Shown here: one piece after another, positions 12,117-22,256 of the stretch | How positions within the stretch are numbered: position 1 is the stretch's first letter | How the letters are laid out: the number at the start of each line of letters is the position of its first letter | Source: Gnetum montanum | Taxonomy: Eukaryota > Streptophyta > Gnetopsida > Gnetales > Gnetaceae | DNA length: 62,879 nucleotides | Assembly: GCA_015680685.1 (NCBI GenBank) | Contig: MNCI01036301.1 | Span: 233,094-295,972, forward strand | Reading direction: 5' to 3' | The notes under the pieces: model-generated | The model's input: the letters and a program-made list of their open reading frames with translations, nothing else | Databases searched by the model: none | Told to the model about the DNA's origin: nothing | Translations under genes and position numbers: made by a program

Positions 12117-12803
12117 TTGAAAGTTAGAGTATTTTCCAAGTGCCCGCAACAAGAGGTCTAAGTGTGGACAGATCTTTATTTGAGCATTATGTACCTGAGC
12201 ACACCTTGTGTACGACAATAAAGATGAGCTCTTTGATTCATCCATCCAGCACTTGAGATTTTTTTTCTTATGCATTTCTTTTATTTTATTTTCTTATGCA
12301 TTTATTTTATTTTATTTTATTGTATGCACTTTACATTTATGTTATTAGCACAGCAATTCATTTTGATCAATTAAGCAAATCGTTAAATTACACAAGCACG
12401 ACCACTTTAAGCATGCGTGTAATGCTTAGTAACCCAGTAACGATTAGTGTTTCGTAATTCCAGCAGTGTTGCACTAGTTCAGGATGTGTACAGCAAGTGG
12501 GAACGGATGCTGTTGTTAGGATTAGTTAGAACTTAGTTAATGAGTAGTTAAGTTAAATTATTCACTTAGTTATCTCTCTCCTTCCCTACTAGCACAAGAC
12601 ATAAAAGCTATAAAAATCATATGCCTCAAGCTTACTTAACCATACAATCATGACATACAGGTAAGCTTGGGAAGATAATGATCAATCAAATCATCCTTCT
12701 TCCACAAGGGTACATAAGCACTTAGTCCTTGGAATTCGATCGAATCGTGCGTGAAATGCTCGTATTTCTATGGTTGAGTGTAGGGGTACCGTGTCACTCA
12801 TCA
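12117..12803 (+). repeat. G-2 3' LTR, start missing at an assembly join
   Basis: Begins mid-LTR right after the N at 12116 (TTGAAAGTTAGAG, equivalent to about 8270 in the 5' LTR) and runs to CACTCATCA at 12803. The U3 and TATA box are therefore not represented. It differs from the 5' LTR by many substitutions. Confidence 0.8.
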
Positions 12804-12866
12804 ATTGGCAAATCTAAAATAATTAGAATAGAATGAAATATTAAAGGTTACTATTCTCTTTATAGT

Positions 12867-13760
12867 TAATGAAGCATCATGGTTGACCACGTCGATGGGA
12901 TGTCATCAACGTGATCTCGTCAATGTAGGGTTTGACCCATTTACGTGTACGCATCAATGGGGCACCTTGTTTCGCCTATAAATATGCACCTTCCACCACA
13001 TTTATGGCATTCCTTTTATAAGTTGTAGAGAAGCTCTAGCAGTTTTTACATTCAAAAGTTAAAATATTTTCCAAGTACCTATAGTAGGAGTTGAAGAGTG
13101 TATAGATCTTTATTCGAGCATTGTTGAACCTGAGCACTACAATGTGTGTGGCAATAAAGATGAGCTTTCTGATGAACCTTGTAGCACTTTGAAATAGATT
13201 AATTATTTCCTTTATATATTTAATATTTTGAGAAATTTCCTTTAATTTTAAGTAAATAAAGTAATTAAATTAAGCTAATTTAAGCTAGATTAAGATAGAT
13301 TAAATAGCGATTAATTAAGCACATAAGTACAACCACTTTGAGCATATGCTTGGCACTTGGTAATTCCAATAACACTAAACGTTTGGTAACCTAGTAGCAT
13401 TAAACGTATTCAGGATGTGTATGGCAAGTGGAAACAAATGTTTATGTTAGTATTAGTTAAGTATTAGCTAATTAGATTGAATTAGTAGTTAAATATATGT
13501 ATTCATTATTCTTTATTCTTAGGCAACTTAGAACATAAAACATAAAAATGATACAAATCATATGCCTCAGTTGCACTTAACCATACCTTTGCATTTTCAT
13601 ATGTAATTGAGAATAATGAAGATAATGATTACAACGGTTAGTTTCACTTCCTAGAGAATAGTGCACTTAAAAGGCTATAAGTCCACAGAATTCAACCAAA
13701 TTGTGCATGAACGCTTAGTGATTCATATGGTTGGGCGTAAAGTCTACTCGCTACTCATCA
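12867..13760 (+). repeat. probable solo LTR of family G
   Basis: A full-length LTR-like unit with TATAAATA at 12977-12984, the conserved R-U5, and the terminal CTACTCATCA. If the start is TAATGAAG (a decayed TGATGAG), the five bases before it are ATAGT and the five after its end are ATAGG, a 4/5 target-site match. No internal element sequence follows or precedes it, so it looks like a solo LTR left by recombination. Its U3 (GACCACGTCGATGGG...) resembles that of G-4, not that of G-2 next door. Confidence 0.65.
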
Positions 13761-15681
13761 ATAGGGGTGTGCTTCATGTGTGTATATCCCTTAGTTTCCA
13801 TTGAGGCAAATTTTGACCTTAATAAATATACATGTATTCCATCTTAGGCATACTTAATAGACTCACTAATGTTAGATTTTGAGGTGTATTTATTTTCTTT
13901 TCAAGTTATTATTTTACTTATGTAATTTTCTTTTTATAATTTCAACTTCTTACTGTAGGGTATAAACAAACTTAATCATGAAGTGAATGTTCTAAGATCT
14001 TATCTTATTTATGATCCCTAAAGATTATGGGAAAATGCTTCAAGCTATATTGCAAGCATTATAAGTCACGTATTGAAGAAAATAAATCTATGGTACTTTT
14101 AGGAAGATGGCTTACTTATGGTTTGTAAGATATTTTGTTATACTATTTGCAAATTATTTTCTTTAGCTTAAACATCGTAGATGGTTATACTTACATAAGA
14201 ATTGTAATAAGGGAGCATATGATCATGATACTTTTCCCCCTTGCATCATGATGTTCACCACAACATGATTTTTATCATTGAGCTCAAGTTTTAGCCTTCA
14301 AGGGCTTTTGTGGCTTTGCGACTTTACATGTTGGACTCTTCAATCACAATTAACTAAGTCCTTGACTAAATTTAGGAAAAATTAAGAACTTCATGTTGTT
14401 TTGTGCTTTTTGCATGAAAAAATTGGACTAGATGTTGTTTAAAATTAAATTGATCTCTTCTTCTCAAAGTCTTGTTTGAATTTCACATAAAATCAATTAT
14501 CACCACACCCTAAACTCATACATTCATCAAGATAAATCAAGTTGATTAAATTTCCAAGCATATTTGTAAAAGAGCAAAACTCTTAAGAATCATTTTGATT
14601 TATCAACATCATCTTTAAGAATATAAAGCCTAAAATTAGTCTCTTGACATATACTATCTAACCAACAGTTCTGTAGTTGTAGTTGTAGATGTATGCCATC
14701 ATTCTTATACTATGCATATAGTCTACGTTCTTCTAGTGTTTTTTCCAATGTTTTTTAATTTCTTGCTATCATACCCTTGAGCATATGTATCATACATAAA
14801 GGTTCAATATAATAATTGACTATTGTGCGTAATGGTTATTCATATGGTATTATGTTTCAAATTCAATATTATTATATTATTATTCATCTCATTTTTAGCT
14901 TTTAAACTTATATTCAAATTGGGTTGTTTATAAATTGTAAGTTTTTCAATTATCTAACCTTTCATTTTGTCATTATATGCATAAATCCTTCATGAACTTC
15001 TTTTTGCAAACCTTAAATTCTAACATGACATTAAAAGTTAATTACCTGAGGTAGCCTTTTTTACATGGACCATTGTTTTAAACAACGTTAACGGTTTAGA
15101 ATGACTGGTTATGTTAAATGCACCAAACCCTGCGTTTTTTTACCTGTAAGTGGACACACATCGAAGCAACAACGTAGCATTGGCATCGTAACATTGACAG
15201 ACATTTCCTACATGCATTTTGGAATAGTTAAATACTTTCGGATAAATTATGTTTCTACCGTCTAAATAGTTTTACGTACCCAATAAATGCTAAACAGGCT
15301 TACGAAGAATCCAGGGAACATGTGTAAATTCTCTGGTGTGTGGGGTTGTGGATTAAGGCCCTTGGTTTTTACAGATTTTGTGCAAACAATATTGTACCAT
15401 TTTACGATTTCTTCATTTATTTTGTTTTTTTTTTTCCTCTTCTTCTTTTTCCATTTTTCTTTCATCGCACCATGTCATTCTCTAGTTTGTGTTTTTCTGC
15501 ATTCTTCAGCATTATGATTTCTGATGCATCAACATCTATATCTCCGGTTCATGAAAATATGATGCATTGGTAGCTCTCTGGTGGACAAAAATATTAGAGG
15601 TTTACGAGAGATGTTAAATTTCTTGGATTCTTCGAAGACCCTGGCTTAGTAAGATGAGTGTTAAGCCTCTGTTAAACTTGA
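13761..15681. other. no gene seen; pyrimidine tract
   Basis: AT-rich DNA without recognisable coding sequence. A T/C-rich run lies at about 15418-15460; open frames across it on both strands are low-complexity shadows. The right edge is where similarity to the H LTR begins. Confidence 0.45.
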
Positions 15682-17427
15682 TAAGTTCTGGCCATACATC
15701 ATAAAGTATATCTACAATCATTCTTTGGTTTGACACTCATAGTTACGTGGAAAACATGATAATTTAGAGAATTTAAAGAACTTAAGAGGAGTTTAATGAT
15801 AACTTAAGTATGACTTTATGTACCAACTTTTACCCAACAAGTTGGTATTCTCAAATACCTGCTATGGTACCATCTCCCTACCTACAACCATCAATTTAGA
15901 TTCCAAGGAGTTTCTTGGTTTGTAATGGTTACTGCCCATTTACAGTGGTCATACCTGCCACCTTTCCTCCACAAGTTTTCCCATTCGTCCCACCTTCCAC
16001 GTAGATGCAAACATTACCTACCACAACAATGAAAGTTTAGCTGCAATTTCCATGTCCCTACACAATTTAAAATCACCTAATCCATTTATGGCTAATCTGC
16101 AAATGATACAAAAAAGAAACAAAAAGTTGCAAGAAATCTGCACCTTTCCCTATCCATCTTCACCATGAATGGAGGCATGCTTGATCGGTTTTGGCATGGC
16201 AAAGATGCTAGGAATTGTAATGAAAAATTGCAAGGAATCTTCTGAAGCTTTCTTTACAACTTGGATGAAAATGGTGGTGATGCAAGCAGTTGCAAGGTGG
16301 CTTCTTGTATGCAGTGCAGTGGGCAAAGGACACTTCTGCCAGACGATGTTGTTGCAGATGGCTACAAGATAGGTTTCATCAGCTTTTTTTGCCCAGAGAG
16401 TTTTTGTTTCCGGTAGAGTTCTCTCCTACTACCCTGTATTTTTGAAATAGTACATTTCTCCTACACCAAGTCCATGCAACCACCTGTTGAGCAACAGTTG
16501 GAGCGTAGTTTCCTATCAGTTTTACAGCTGCACATTTCTGCAAATGTTACCTATGCATAGGTGGTGGGAATTGCACGTTTCTTTGCCACATGATTGGTGG
16601 TGTCTGCTATTGTTTCTACACATGATCAATGGACATTACAAAGGATGTTATGTGCAGGTGGTGGCAGTGGACATTACGTGTAAGTAGTAATTACCATGGC
16701 CATTACACACAAGTGGTGGCTCCTCATGTGCCAAATTGGTCCTTATAAATTTCTTGGCAAGGAAATAGAGACATAGAGAGAGGAAGTAGAAAGCTAGCTA
16801 CGGTGGTGGGGTTTTCTTCAAGTGGAGTCACAATGGAAAATCCTAGGATTCTCTCTTACTTTTGTTGCTTGTTTAGTGGCTCTCCTAGATGTAGTTTAGG
16901 GCAAAGCACTAAGTAGATTCAATGGTCGAAGTTTGCAGGCCCGTTAAAAGAGGTGTGCTTCTTGCAAGCATTAGTAGGTAAGGCTACACCAAAAGTTGTT
17001 CCATCTATGCTCAGGAGCTAAGTCATCATTTCATTCTATTATTTTATATTTCTACAACTAAACTATGGTCTCTATGCTATGGATTAAACACAGAACTCAT
17101 TTTACTTCAAAACTCAAATTAATCTTGTCCAAGTTGTCAGTAATTTTTTGCTTTAATTTCATGTTTTATTGATACACAAGTTTTATTGTTAAAAATTTAA
17201 AAAGCAAACGATTGCCTTTCTATCAAAATTATCTTAAACTGCCTTCTATATTTCCTTGTTAAAATCATTTAATTTACCAACATCTTTATACGTCACAAAA
17301 CATCATGTTACCCTACCAGGTGAAACTATTCTTGGGTTCTCGTACCCATATAAGAGGTGCCCTAGGTAATAGTTGTCATAAATGAGTTATTTCGAGTGTT
17401 GATGTATCTAAAATTTATGCATCAACA
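15682..17427 (+). repeat. H 5' LTR (truncated, family H)
   Basis: Matches the 3' LTR at 36226-38176 from CCATACATCATAAAG onward, including the block starting ATGGAGGCATGCTT (16169 versus 36834) and the end ATCAACA at 17427. The first roughly 170 bases of the LTR are missing. TATAAAT lies at 16744-16750. A 38-base tandem unit is present in about two copies (from 16635) against three in the 3' LTR. A stretch of about 100 bases present in the 3' LTR near 36.38-36.48 kb is absent here. Confidence 0.8.
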
Positions 17428-17932
17428 CTTTTTTGATGCTAGAAAAAGGGCTTGTTTTGTTTCCTGTTCCTAATTCTATCACTATTCTATTTTTTTCCTT
17501 AATATTGTCTCATTTCCTTTTTATTTTTATTTTACTTCATTTTTATTTCGAAACTTCAATTTTCCTTATTTCAACTTCCTTGAAATTTACTTTTCTATTT
17601 TTGTTGTTATCTACTTTACTATTGCCTACTAAAAATTCTTCTTTTCGGTTCTTGGAAATTGTTGTTCCCATTTACAGTTTCTAAAATCTTTGTTCTTGTT
17701 TCTTAATACTCCTATTTATTTTAGTTTTAAATTTTATATATCGCAATTTTAGTTTTTCTTTTATTGCAATTTCAATTTTTCTTTTTTTTAAAAAAATATA
17801 TAATATATATATAATAAAAAAGTTTAAAAAATATAATATGTGAATGTTTTTCTATTGTCTTTAATATTTATAGTTTAGTAGTAATTTTTACTATTTATTA
17901 GCATTTATACATTTCTTGCTCTTTTTCATTTT
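17428..17932 (+). other. H leader
   Basis: Between the H LTR and gag. It is extremely AT-rich, with a TATATA-type low-complexity run at 17790-17850. I do not recognise the primer site; the bases after the LTR (CTTTTTTGATGCTAG) do not fit the family G type. Confidence 0.5.
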
Positions 17933-18930
17933 ATGAACCAACCTCCCCATAGAAAAACTCAACAAAGAGCTTTTTCTCCTACGCCTAATTGATGCGCTAC
18001 CTGTCATTTCACTTAAGAAAACAATGAGCTTCACAATTTCCAAGTTCTATCCCTAGAAGAATTCGAACTAGGATGGTAGCCAATCAACCCTCAGCTCCCT
18101 TGGTGAGCAACCCCTTTAACTTCACAAACTATCACAATATTCCAAAATCACTTCTAAACATAAATTTGTTCTTTGATCCCACATCCCCAACTATTGATGC
18201 CCATCAACATATACAATGTTTCAAAGCCTTATTAAACATTCATAACATTATCCAAAATGACATAGCATGTAGGGTCTTTGTGACAAATTTTAAGAGCAAA
18301 GCTAGCCAATGGTTTTTGATGCTTCATAATGCTTATATCAACTCATAGCAAGAGTTTAAAAATAAGTTCCTACTCCAATTCAATAAGTTCACTAGCCTTA
18401 CCTTAACATCAAGCAATTTCACAAGCCTAAGAAAACTACTTAGGAAAAACGTCTATAATTATAATCTAAGATTCCTCCATGAACATGCTTATGTGTTAAA
18501 TGAAATGCATTCGCAAGTTGATGTTATTCTTATCCATTTTTTGCCTATTCCATTAAATCTAATCCCAACATAATGGAAATACAAAGAGCAATGGCTAAAG
18601 CTGTTAAGTTAAAAGAAATTACCTTGATAAATAGCATTCAAACTCAATTTGAGATGATGAATGTTAGCAATCCTATACAGTCTACCCCTTTACCATCATG
18701 AGTTTTCCCAATGAATAATACTTTGTTCCAAACTTTCACTCCCCTTCAAGTGACTCAACCTACAAGTAGTTGTTTTCAAGGTCCCACATCTTCTTCATTT
18801 TTACCACCAAATGTCAATTTAAGTGATGATCAATCAAAAGCTTTAATCCAATCCATCATAAATCCAAATGATCTTAATCCATCTACTTGTCAAACAGAAA
18901 ACCAAATGACACCAATATTAACTTGGCTTT
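17933..18930 (+). pseudogene. gag: H gag, first part (broken)
   Basis: A start codon lies at 17933 (MNQPPHRKTQQRAF), but the frame is soon broken. The capsid-like region (18073-18540) has the retrotransposon gag pattern: a helix pair with FVTNFKSKASQWF, QEFKNKFLLQFNKF, and LRFLHEHAYVLNEM. TAG and other stops and shifts interrupt it. It is interrupted at 18930 by a solo LTR and continues after 19724. The protein would form the particle of an old gypsy element; no zinc knuckle was seen. Confidence 0.65.
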
Positions 18931-19719
18931 TGATGGGACATGATATCACATCGGTCCTTGTGATATCGTGTACGCGATATCGCAACCCCTCACTAGTTCT
19001 ATAAATAAGAGGTGGCTCTCCCTTGTTTCTCCATCTAAATCTAGACCTTAGCCAAACTCTTGCCATTTTACCATTCCATAGTTAAAATAATTTCTATGTG
19101 CCTGCAGTAGGAGTCCCAAAGTGAACAGATCTTTATTTGAGCAATTCTATACTTGAGCACACAATTGTGTACGACAATAAAGATGAACATTTGGATAAAC
19201 CTTGCAGCATACGGAATAAGCAAAATAGGACTTTAATTATTGTCAAATGTTTAAATGCTTCTTTAAGGACTTAATCTCTCTCAACCCTCAACTCTCATAG
19301 TTAAGTGCATTCAATACGACCGCTTTGAGCAGGTGCGTTACGCTTGGTAATCCCAATAACAAACAATGTTTGGTAATCCCAGTAGCATTGCATTGGTTCA
19401 GGGTGTGAACGGCAAGTGGGAACGAATACTGATGCTAGGACAATTAAAGCCTAGTTAATGAAAGATAGTTACTTAGTCTCTTCACCCTTTCCCCTCTTAG
19501 CATAGGCAATAAAACCATAAAAGACATAAGAATCATGTACCTCAAGTTCACTTAACCATACAACCGTGACAAATACAAGCGATCTTGGGAAGACAGTGAC
19601 TGATTAACCTTAAGTGTTCCATAAGGCGCTTAAGCACTTAGTCCTTGGAATTCTACCGAATCGCATGTGTAATGCTCGTATTCATATGGTTGAGTGTAGG
19701 GGTACCTCGCCACTCATCA
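18931..19719 (+). repeat. solo LTR of family G, TSD GCTTT
   Basis: Starts TGATGGGAC and ends CACTCATCA. The five bases on each side are identical (GCTTT at 18926-18930 and 19720-19724), so this is a clean insertion into the H gag followed by loss of the internal region. TATAAATA lies at 19000-19007. The U3 is about 70 bases and holds a decayed form of the GCGATATCGC-GTAC-GCGATATCGC palindrome seen intact at 22172. The R-U5 is the conserved family module. Confidence 0.9.
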
Positions 19720-19724
19720 GCTTT

Positions 19725-20900
19725 AAAAGCTTTCCAATGAAGTAGTTGAATTGAAGCAAAATAATAATAAAGCCCCTATAGCATCTAAAAAATCAAGCAC
19801 ATTAATTAGTAATGATTATTGTCATCTTTATAAAACTAGGCAACATTCTAAGATAACATGATCTTAATTTTTAGCGTTATATGATGACAATGCCTAAAGT
19901 CAACAAAATGGAAAAACCCCAATTATGGTCTTGAACATACCTCATGAAAAAAAATGAAGAAGTTCCCTCATTAGAACAAGTCATGGTAAGTGATCCCATC
20001 CCACATAACACTCGTTATCATAGACTTAGTGATGTTATGAATACTACTCAATAACAAACTAGGAATAACTCTTATACCCCTTCCAATAAAAGAATCCCTA
20101 ACCAAAATAACACAAATAATTAAGTTGGACCTTCTCAGGTGAATGTTCCACAACAACTGAACTCACCTTCTATACTTAGAAGAAGTCCTCCTCAACCTAA
20201 AGTAAAAGATGAACATAAAGTTTATGACCTAGTTGAAGATTTGAAAAGAGGTAAAGCCAATATTTCAATGTATGATCTCTTACATTTTAATGAAATGAAA
20301 GATGTGATCCAAAGGATAGTTAAAACACCTGAGACTAATAAATAAAAATATTTAATGATTAAAAGACAAGTTCATTTTGTATAAAGCCCTAATGCTTTCT
20401 TAATACAAAACACAAGAAATTTTATGCCTAATAAGAAAGATCAACCACCTTTCTTAACAACTTTGATCATTTTCGAAAAGAATGTTCATAATTATTTAAT
20501 GGGTTCTAGAGAAACTGTTAGCATCATGCCACTTGAGGTATGTAAAATATTAGGAGCACAAATGCTACCACAAGTAAGAAGTGTGATATAACTTGATGGA
20601 TCTAATGTACCTATGATAGGATCATTAAAGGGAGTAAAAGTACAACATAAACAATACCCTACTTTTACATGTTATACAAATATTTTAGTAGTTGATATGT
20701 CATCCACTTATAGAGTGCTACTATCTAGAACTTTTTGAGCCAAGTTTAGGGGCTTCTTTAAGTCAAATGTCTTAGAATTATTAATTCCTATTAAAGGAAA
20801 ATTTGAATATATGGTTGTACTAAAAGAACCTTTTTATAAACAAGTGGTAACATCTTTTACTCAACAAAATCAATCTTTAGAAAATCAAAATACTAAACTT
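19725..20900 (+). pseudogene. H gag end and protease (broken)
   Basis: Continuation of H after the solo LTR. The 20139-20345 frame contains VYDLVEDLKRGKANISMYDLL, a linker type found between gag and protease in plant gypsy elements. From about 20480 to 20880 a retropepsin-like segment follows (SIMPLEVCKILG, then YTNILVVDMSSTYRVLLSRTF). The catalytic Asp-Thr/Ser-Gly is not clearly preserved. Stops and frameshifts are frequent. Confidence 0.5.
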
Positions 20901-21081
20901 TATATTGGAGTTACTAAAGTTAGACTTGACAAAAATGCTATAAATAACATGTGAGTTGAATCACAGAAATAAATCCTTTTTCTCATATAGATTCCACCCA
21001 ACACCATCAAAGTTTTAGAGACTGTGAAGAAATTTATGAAAATGCCTTGCCTTATCATCAACATGATGGAAAAGATTTCTT

Positions 21082-21566
21082 TTGGAAGGCCTCCCACCAT
21101 TAGGAGAGAACAAAGATATAAATGAGATCCTAACCATTAAAACATTAGAAGGTGTGCCAAATTTTAATGACATATCCATTGAACATATTCCTAGAGAAGA
21201 AAATTATGTTCCTGATGCATTAGCTCAAATGACCACTACTTTAGATGTCCCTTTTAGACACAATGCTTGGGATTCTAAAAGAATTATTGAAAAGGCTAAC
21301 TCCTATTCTATTCCAGATAATATCTTTCCTTTCCAATTTTTGATGATCATCATATTCATGAATTTTTCTTCTCCAAGGGTAAATTTAGTAATTAATGCTT
21401 TAAAGCTTTTTAAATTAATGAAGAAGCTATGTCAAAGGATGTCATATTTTCAAATAAAATCTCTCCTAAAATGGCAACTAGAGACGCTTTATTTGATGAC
21501 TTACATACTGAAACTAAACCATTTAGACAAAAACTTAGACCTATTAGACCTCACATTGAAACTTGG
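21082..21566 (+). pseudogene. H RNase H-like tail followed by start of RT
   Basis: The frame first reads ISIEHIPREENYVPDALAQ, the signature of the end of a gypsy RNase H domain. It then shifts, and from about 21490 reads DALFDDLHTETKPFRQKLRP, the lead-in to reverse transcriptase. It stops at 21566 where G-4 is inserted and resumes at 34262. An RNase H signature between protease and RT is out of the usual order (see findings). The sequence from 21182 recurs inverted at 21730-22156. Confidence 0.6.
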
Positions 21567-21608
21567 TAATGAGTTGTGAATTGGCTGTGTTAATGAGGCC
21601 TCATCGAC
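21567..21608 (+). repeat. G-4 5' LTR, first 42 bases
   Basis: TAATGAGTTGTGAATTGG and onward aligns with the start of the G-4 3' LTR at 33377. It includes ATGAGGCCTCAT, a 12-base palindrome. The rest of this LTR is cut off by the N at 21609; about 120 further bases appear reversed at 21610-21729. Confidence 0.65.
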
Positions 21609-21609
21609 N

Positions 21610-22156
21610 ACTACAACTATGCCTAAATGATGCCTAAACATGGAGGGTTGGAATGTATTTATAAGCAAGAATAAACCTTGCATCGACATGGCCACATCAA
21701 TGCATCAAATGATGCATCGATGAGGCCTAGTCGATGAGGCCTCATTAACACAGCCAATTCACAACTCATTACCAAGTTTCAATGTGAGGTCTAATAGGTC
21801 TAAGTTTTTGTCTAAATGGTTTAGTTTCAGTATGTAAGTCATCAAATAAAGCGTCTCTAGTTGCCATTTTAGGAGAGATTTTATTTGAAAATATGACATC
21901 CTTTGACATAGCTTCTTCATTAATTTAAAAAGCTTTAAAGCATTAATTACTAAATTTACCCTTGGAGAAGAAAAATTCATGAATATGATGATCATCAAAA
22001 ATTGGAAAGGAAAGATATTATCTGGAATAGAATAGGAGTTAGCCTTTTCAATAATTCTTTTAGAATCCCAAGCATTGTGTCTAAAAGGGACATCTAAAGT
22101 AGTGGTCATTTGAGCTAATGCATCAGGAACATAATTTTCTTCTCTAGGAATATGTT
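21610..22156 (-). other. reversed contig: inverted repeat of the H/G-4 junction
   Basis: A 547-base block bounded by single Ns at 21609 and 22157. Bases 21730-22156 are the exact reverse complement of 21182-21608 over 427 bases, with both arms ending at the Ns. In reverse, 21610-21729 continues the G-4 LTR beyond 21608. The simplest reading is a contig that overlaps the left flank but was placed in the wrong orientation, not a biological palindrome. Confidence 0.8.
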
Positions 22157-22157
22157 N

Positions 22158-22256
22158 AATGGCGACGCGACGCGATATCGCGTACGCGATATCGCAGGAG
22201 AAGACGCGATATCTTGTCGGCCGCGATATCGCGTAGTGTAAACCGCGTCTCATTAG
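22158..22256. repeat. cluster of GCGATATCGC palindromes
   Basis: A CpG-rich block. Bases 22172-22195 form a perfect 24-base palindrome, GCGATATCGC repeated on both sides of GTAC, and further GCGATATC or CGATATCGC units follow to about 22226. Related units occur at the start of the G-1 and solo G LTRs, so this is probably U3 sequence of the same family, joined here to gag through an N at 22157 and possibly a chimeric contig. Confidence 0.6.

Noticed and set aside
15262-15573. Lys-rich and Phe-rich frames on opposite strands
   Set aside because: Both are translations of one T/C-rich low-complexity run.
21182-22156. Long inverted repeat as a foldback transposon or hairpin-RNA locus
   Set aside because: The arms are exact and end at single Ns, and the reversed block continues the adjacent LTR; a misplaced contig explains all of this.
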